A stretch of 64,000 nt of DNA from Candidatus Hydrogenedentota bacterium (GTDB lineage Bacteria > Hydrogenedentota > Hydrogenedentia > Hydrogenedentales > CAILVY01): positions 1-64,000 of the forward strand of contig JAKQOG010000287.1 in NCBI GenBank assembly GCA_029565395.1. The letters are read 5' to 3'. The position numbers and the translations under genes were made by a program. Shown here one piece after another: positions 62,210 to 64,000 of this stretch. A model generated the notes under the pieces. That model saw nothing but the letters and a program-made list of their open reading frames with translations, ran no database searches and was not told the DNA's origin. Each line of letters opens with the position of its first letter. Position 1 is the first letter of the stretch.

Positions 62210-62836
62210 ATGGATGTGATTGTGGATGGAAAGCGTAATGTAGAAGTCCAGGGGGAACCGGGAGATGTTCTTTCCGTGCTTACCGCCGCTATTGATTTTT
62301 TGCACACCCAAGGCCGTGCCATGGTGTCTGTGACAGTGGATGGCAAACCCCTGATGCCCGATCAGATCGTTGAACAGCTTCAAGGAGTGGAAATCGATCA
62401 GGTAAAAGTCTTGGAGATAGGTTCGGAAGATAAAGTGACCATGGTGAACAATTGCGTGGCGGAACTGGAAATCTCCCTGCCAGAACTGCCAGCGGCATGT
62501 CACAGCCTGGCGGAAGTATTCTATAGTGAAACGCCTGAAGAGGGTTTTGAACCGTTCCAGGAGTTGGCAAGTCTGTGGGGGCATATCAAACGCCGCCAGA
62601 TTCTCATCACCAATGCGTTGGGTTTGAATCAGGAGGATATTGTGGTCAATGGCATATCCCTGGCCGAAATGCAGCTTGATCTGAACAGTTTCTTGGAAGA
62701 AGCCGCTAGAGCGATTAAAGATGGCGATTGCGTGCTGCTCGGAGACTTGCTCGAATATGAACTTGCCCCCCGCGCAGAACAGGAATCATCCATTGTGGCA
62801 GTATTAAAGGAACATGCCAAAGCGCATCCCGGGTGA
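62210..62836 (+). CDS. Unknown protein encoded in the fliW-csrA cluster
   Basis: A 208-residue protein with no family I recognise. The first 75 residues (MDVIVDGKRNVEVQGEP, VSVTVDGKPLMPDQIVEQL, VKVLEIG) are beta-rich, like a ubiquitin-type fold; the rest is helical and acidic (FEPFQELASLWGHIKRRQILITNAL). No signal or transmembrane segment is seen. Spacing of 13 nt after csrA and 2 nt before the glycosyltransferase suggests a shared mRNA and a flagellar role. Confidence 0.78.
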   Translation: MDVIVDGKRNVEVQGEPGDVLSVLTAAIDFLHTQGRAMVSVTVDGKPLMPDQIVEQLQGVEIDQVKVLEIGSEDKVTMVNNCVAELEISLPELPAACHSLAEVFYSETPEEGFEPFQELASLWGHIKRRQILITNALGLNQEDIVVNGISLAEMQLDLNSFLEEAARAIKDGDCVLLGDLLEYELAPRAEQESSIVAVLKEHAKAHPG

Positions 62837-62838
62837 TT

Positions 62839-64000
62839 ATGGCCCAGCCCCGCATTCTCACTTTCAATTTTCATGAACCGTATCTGTGCTTGATGGCCAG
62901 GACGGGGCTCGCGTTCGATGTCGGTCAATACCTCGAAGGCCGGCTTGCTTATGCGTGGCATACTGCCTACCGCCCAGTCCCTTCCAATCTGAATCTACTT
63001 GAGGAAAAGGTATGGCGGGAGCGTTTGAACGCGGGAAACTACGATGTTGTAATCGCCCACAATGAGATGAATGCACTCGACATCGTGAAAGCGCCCGGCG
63101 CTAAATTGCTGGTCTGCCATAACCGGGCCACCTTTTTGCGCACGACGGTTGGAGTCAGTGAAGGGGATCCGGTGGAGGCGTTTAACCGGCTTATCAGCCG
63201 TTTGCGGCCTCATTTCGAGTTCATTTTTATCTCCGAGTCCAAGCGTGATGACTATGGCCTGTCCGGACGAGTGATTCTACCGGGGATTGATGTAGAAGAT
63301 TTTGGAGGATACACTGGAGAACAGGAATGTGTGATCCGGGTGGGCAACATGATGCGAACCCGCGCCCTCATGTTTGATGTGGATTTTCAGGAAACGGTAT
63401 GCCAGGGCCTGCCTTCCCAGGTTATCGGAAATGATCCTTTGATTCCCGGCGCGCAGCCTGCCCCATCCTTTGAGGCATTGCTGGCGAAGTTCCGCCAAAA
63501 CCGGTGTATGTTGCACACCTCCCGCGAAGGGTATGAAGACGGTTATAATCTCGCTATGCTGGAAGCCATGGCCTGCGGCATGCCGGTGGTCTCGCTCGCC
63601 AACAGAACCTCTCCGATTACGGATGGTGTGGATGGTTTTTCCTCTTACAACGCTCCTGCTTTGCATAAACATCTTGTGGAGTTGTTATCCGACCGGGATC
63701 TGGCTTATGAGATTGGCAGTCGCGGCCGCGCCATGGCCGCACAGAAATTTCCCTTAAGCGCATTTGTTGAAAAGTGGCGCACGGCCATTTTCGAAGCAGC
63801 GGATGGAAACAGGCCGCGGCCACACCTTCTACGACCACAGAAACGGCATGGCATACTGCTCCATTACCTATCTTCTCCCTTTACGACGGCCCGGTATTTC
63901 GAGGAAAGTGCCCATGGGCGATGTAACGTGTTAACAGTGGGGCCGCGCCTGCCCGAGGAAATACTGCGGCAGTGGGGATTTGGTCCGCCCATTCCGCCGT
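62839..64000 (+). CDS. Glycosyltransferase (GT4-like, possibly two-domain), incomplete at the window edge
   Basis: At least 387 residues without a stop before the window ends. The first 340 form a GT-B fold: HNRATFLRTTV, VILPGIDVEDFGGY and the donor site SREGYEDGYNLAMLEAMACG (res 228-247), with E233/D234 and E242 of the E-x7-E motif. From about res 350 (HGILLHYLSSPFTTARYFEE) a new domain starts, like CgeB-type transferases. It follows the unknown protein by 2 nt; flagellin glycosylation is a plausible but unproven job. Confidence 0.88.
   Translation, partial: MAQPRILTFNFHEPYLCLMARTGLAFDVGQYLEGRLAYAWHTAYRPVPSNLNLLEEKVWRERLNAGNYDVVIAHNEMNALDIVKAPGAKLLVCHNRATFLRTTVGVSEGDPVEAFNRLISRLRPHFEFIFISESKRDDYGLSGRVILPGIDVEDFGGYTGEQECVIRVGNMMRTRALMFDVDFQETVCQGLPSQVIGNDPLIPGAQPAPSFEALLAKFRQNRCMLHTSREGYEDGYNLAMLEAMACGMPVVSLANRTSPITDGVDGFSSYNAPALHKHLVELLSDRDLAYEIGSRGRAMAAQKFPLSAFVEKWRTAIFEAADGNRPRPHLLRPQKRHGILLHYLSSPFTTARYFEESAHGRCNVLTVGPRLPEEILRQWGFGPPIPP

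Noticed and set aside
1..64000. CRISPR arrays or prophage
   Set aside because: No regular repeat-spacer series and no phage structural or integrase genes were seen; the tandem repeats found are short units.

Overview
The window is chromosomal DNA of a diderm, flagellated, probably environmental bacterium, moderately GC-rich by eye. L- and P-ring flagellar proteins and many lipoproteins show an outer membrane. The mix of sulfatases, Gfo/Idh/MocA oxidoreductases, three ThuA-domain proteins, a PmoA-type hydrolase, a prepilin with an H-x9-DG tail, and non-coding repeats typical of that lineage suggests a polysaccharide degrader of the PVC superphylum or a neighbour (Lentisphaerota, Kiritimatiellota, Hydrogenedentota or similar). 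This placement is inference from gene content; no marker tree was made.

Layout. 1-4284: the distal end of a complex I operon (nuoL-nuoM-nuoN), with nuoL frameshifted and nuoM carrying a repeat-derived tail. 4357-9048: queC, a ThuA protein, a secreted toroid protein, lspA and a uroporphyrinogen-decarboxylase-family gene. 9142-9763: a BrnT/BrnA-like toxin-antitoxin pair. 9803-13739: a sulfatase and a large secreted glycan-active protein with a malectin-like end. 13827-16764: carA, serA, ogt. 16828-19990 (minus): two CsgG/FlgT-like lipoproteins and a lipoprotein esterase. 20209-24910: PmoA-like protein, oxidoreductase, sugar isomerase and an atypical sulfatase. 25030-31769: a flagellar rod/ring operon behind a sigma-54 promoter with an upstream palindrome (flgF-flgG-flgA-flgH-flgI-flgJ, an EF-hand protein, flgN, flgL; no flgK). 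31854-43387: small secreted proteins, a GH2 beta-galactosidase with a LamG-like insert, SDR, GDPD, YgbA-like protein, purU, an RRM protein, a penicillin acylase and a pentapeptide protein. 43527-43673: a MITE-like element. 43723-48933: oxidoreductase, ThuA proteins, methyltransferase and a metal permease with an HMA domain. 49059-56551: a sugar-utilisation cluster (1097-residue glycan-active protein, ABC permease, HicBA inserted, sugar-binding lipoprotein, L-rhamnose mutarotase, Tat-exported oxidoreductase). 56649-59077: a prepilin-like protein divergent from a LacI-family regulator, each promoter carrying the same 12-bp palindrome. 59093-61207: RmlD-like reductase and DegT aminotransferase (nucleotide-sugar synthesis). 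61286-61370: tRNA-Leu. 61518-64000: fliW-csrA, an unknown protein, and a glycosyltransferase running off the window.

How they fit. Secreted hydrolases, sulfatases, ThuA, PmoA and oxidoreductase genes fit uptake and breakdown of sulfated or rhamnose-containing polysaccharides. The flagellar operon and the fliW-csrA locus are two parts of one motility programme. The RmlD/DegT genes and the terminal glycosyltransferase near fliW-csrA could supply flagellin or surface glycosylation, which is inference. The clearest new points are the flagellar EF-hand protein, the paired operators of the LacI/prepilin locus, the hairpin covering the queC ribosome-binding site, the sigma-54 control region, and the damaged or extended complex I genes.
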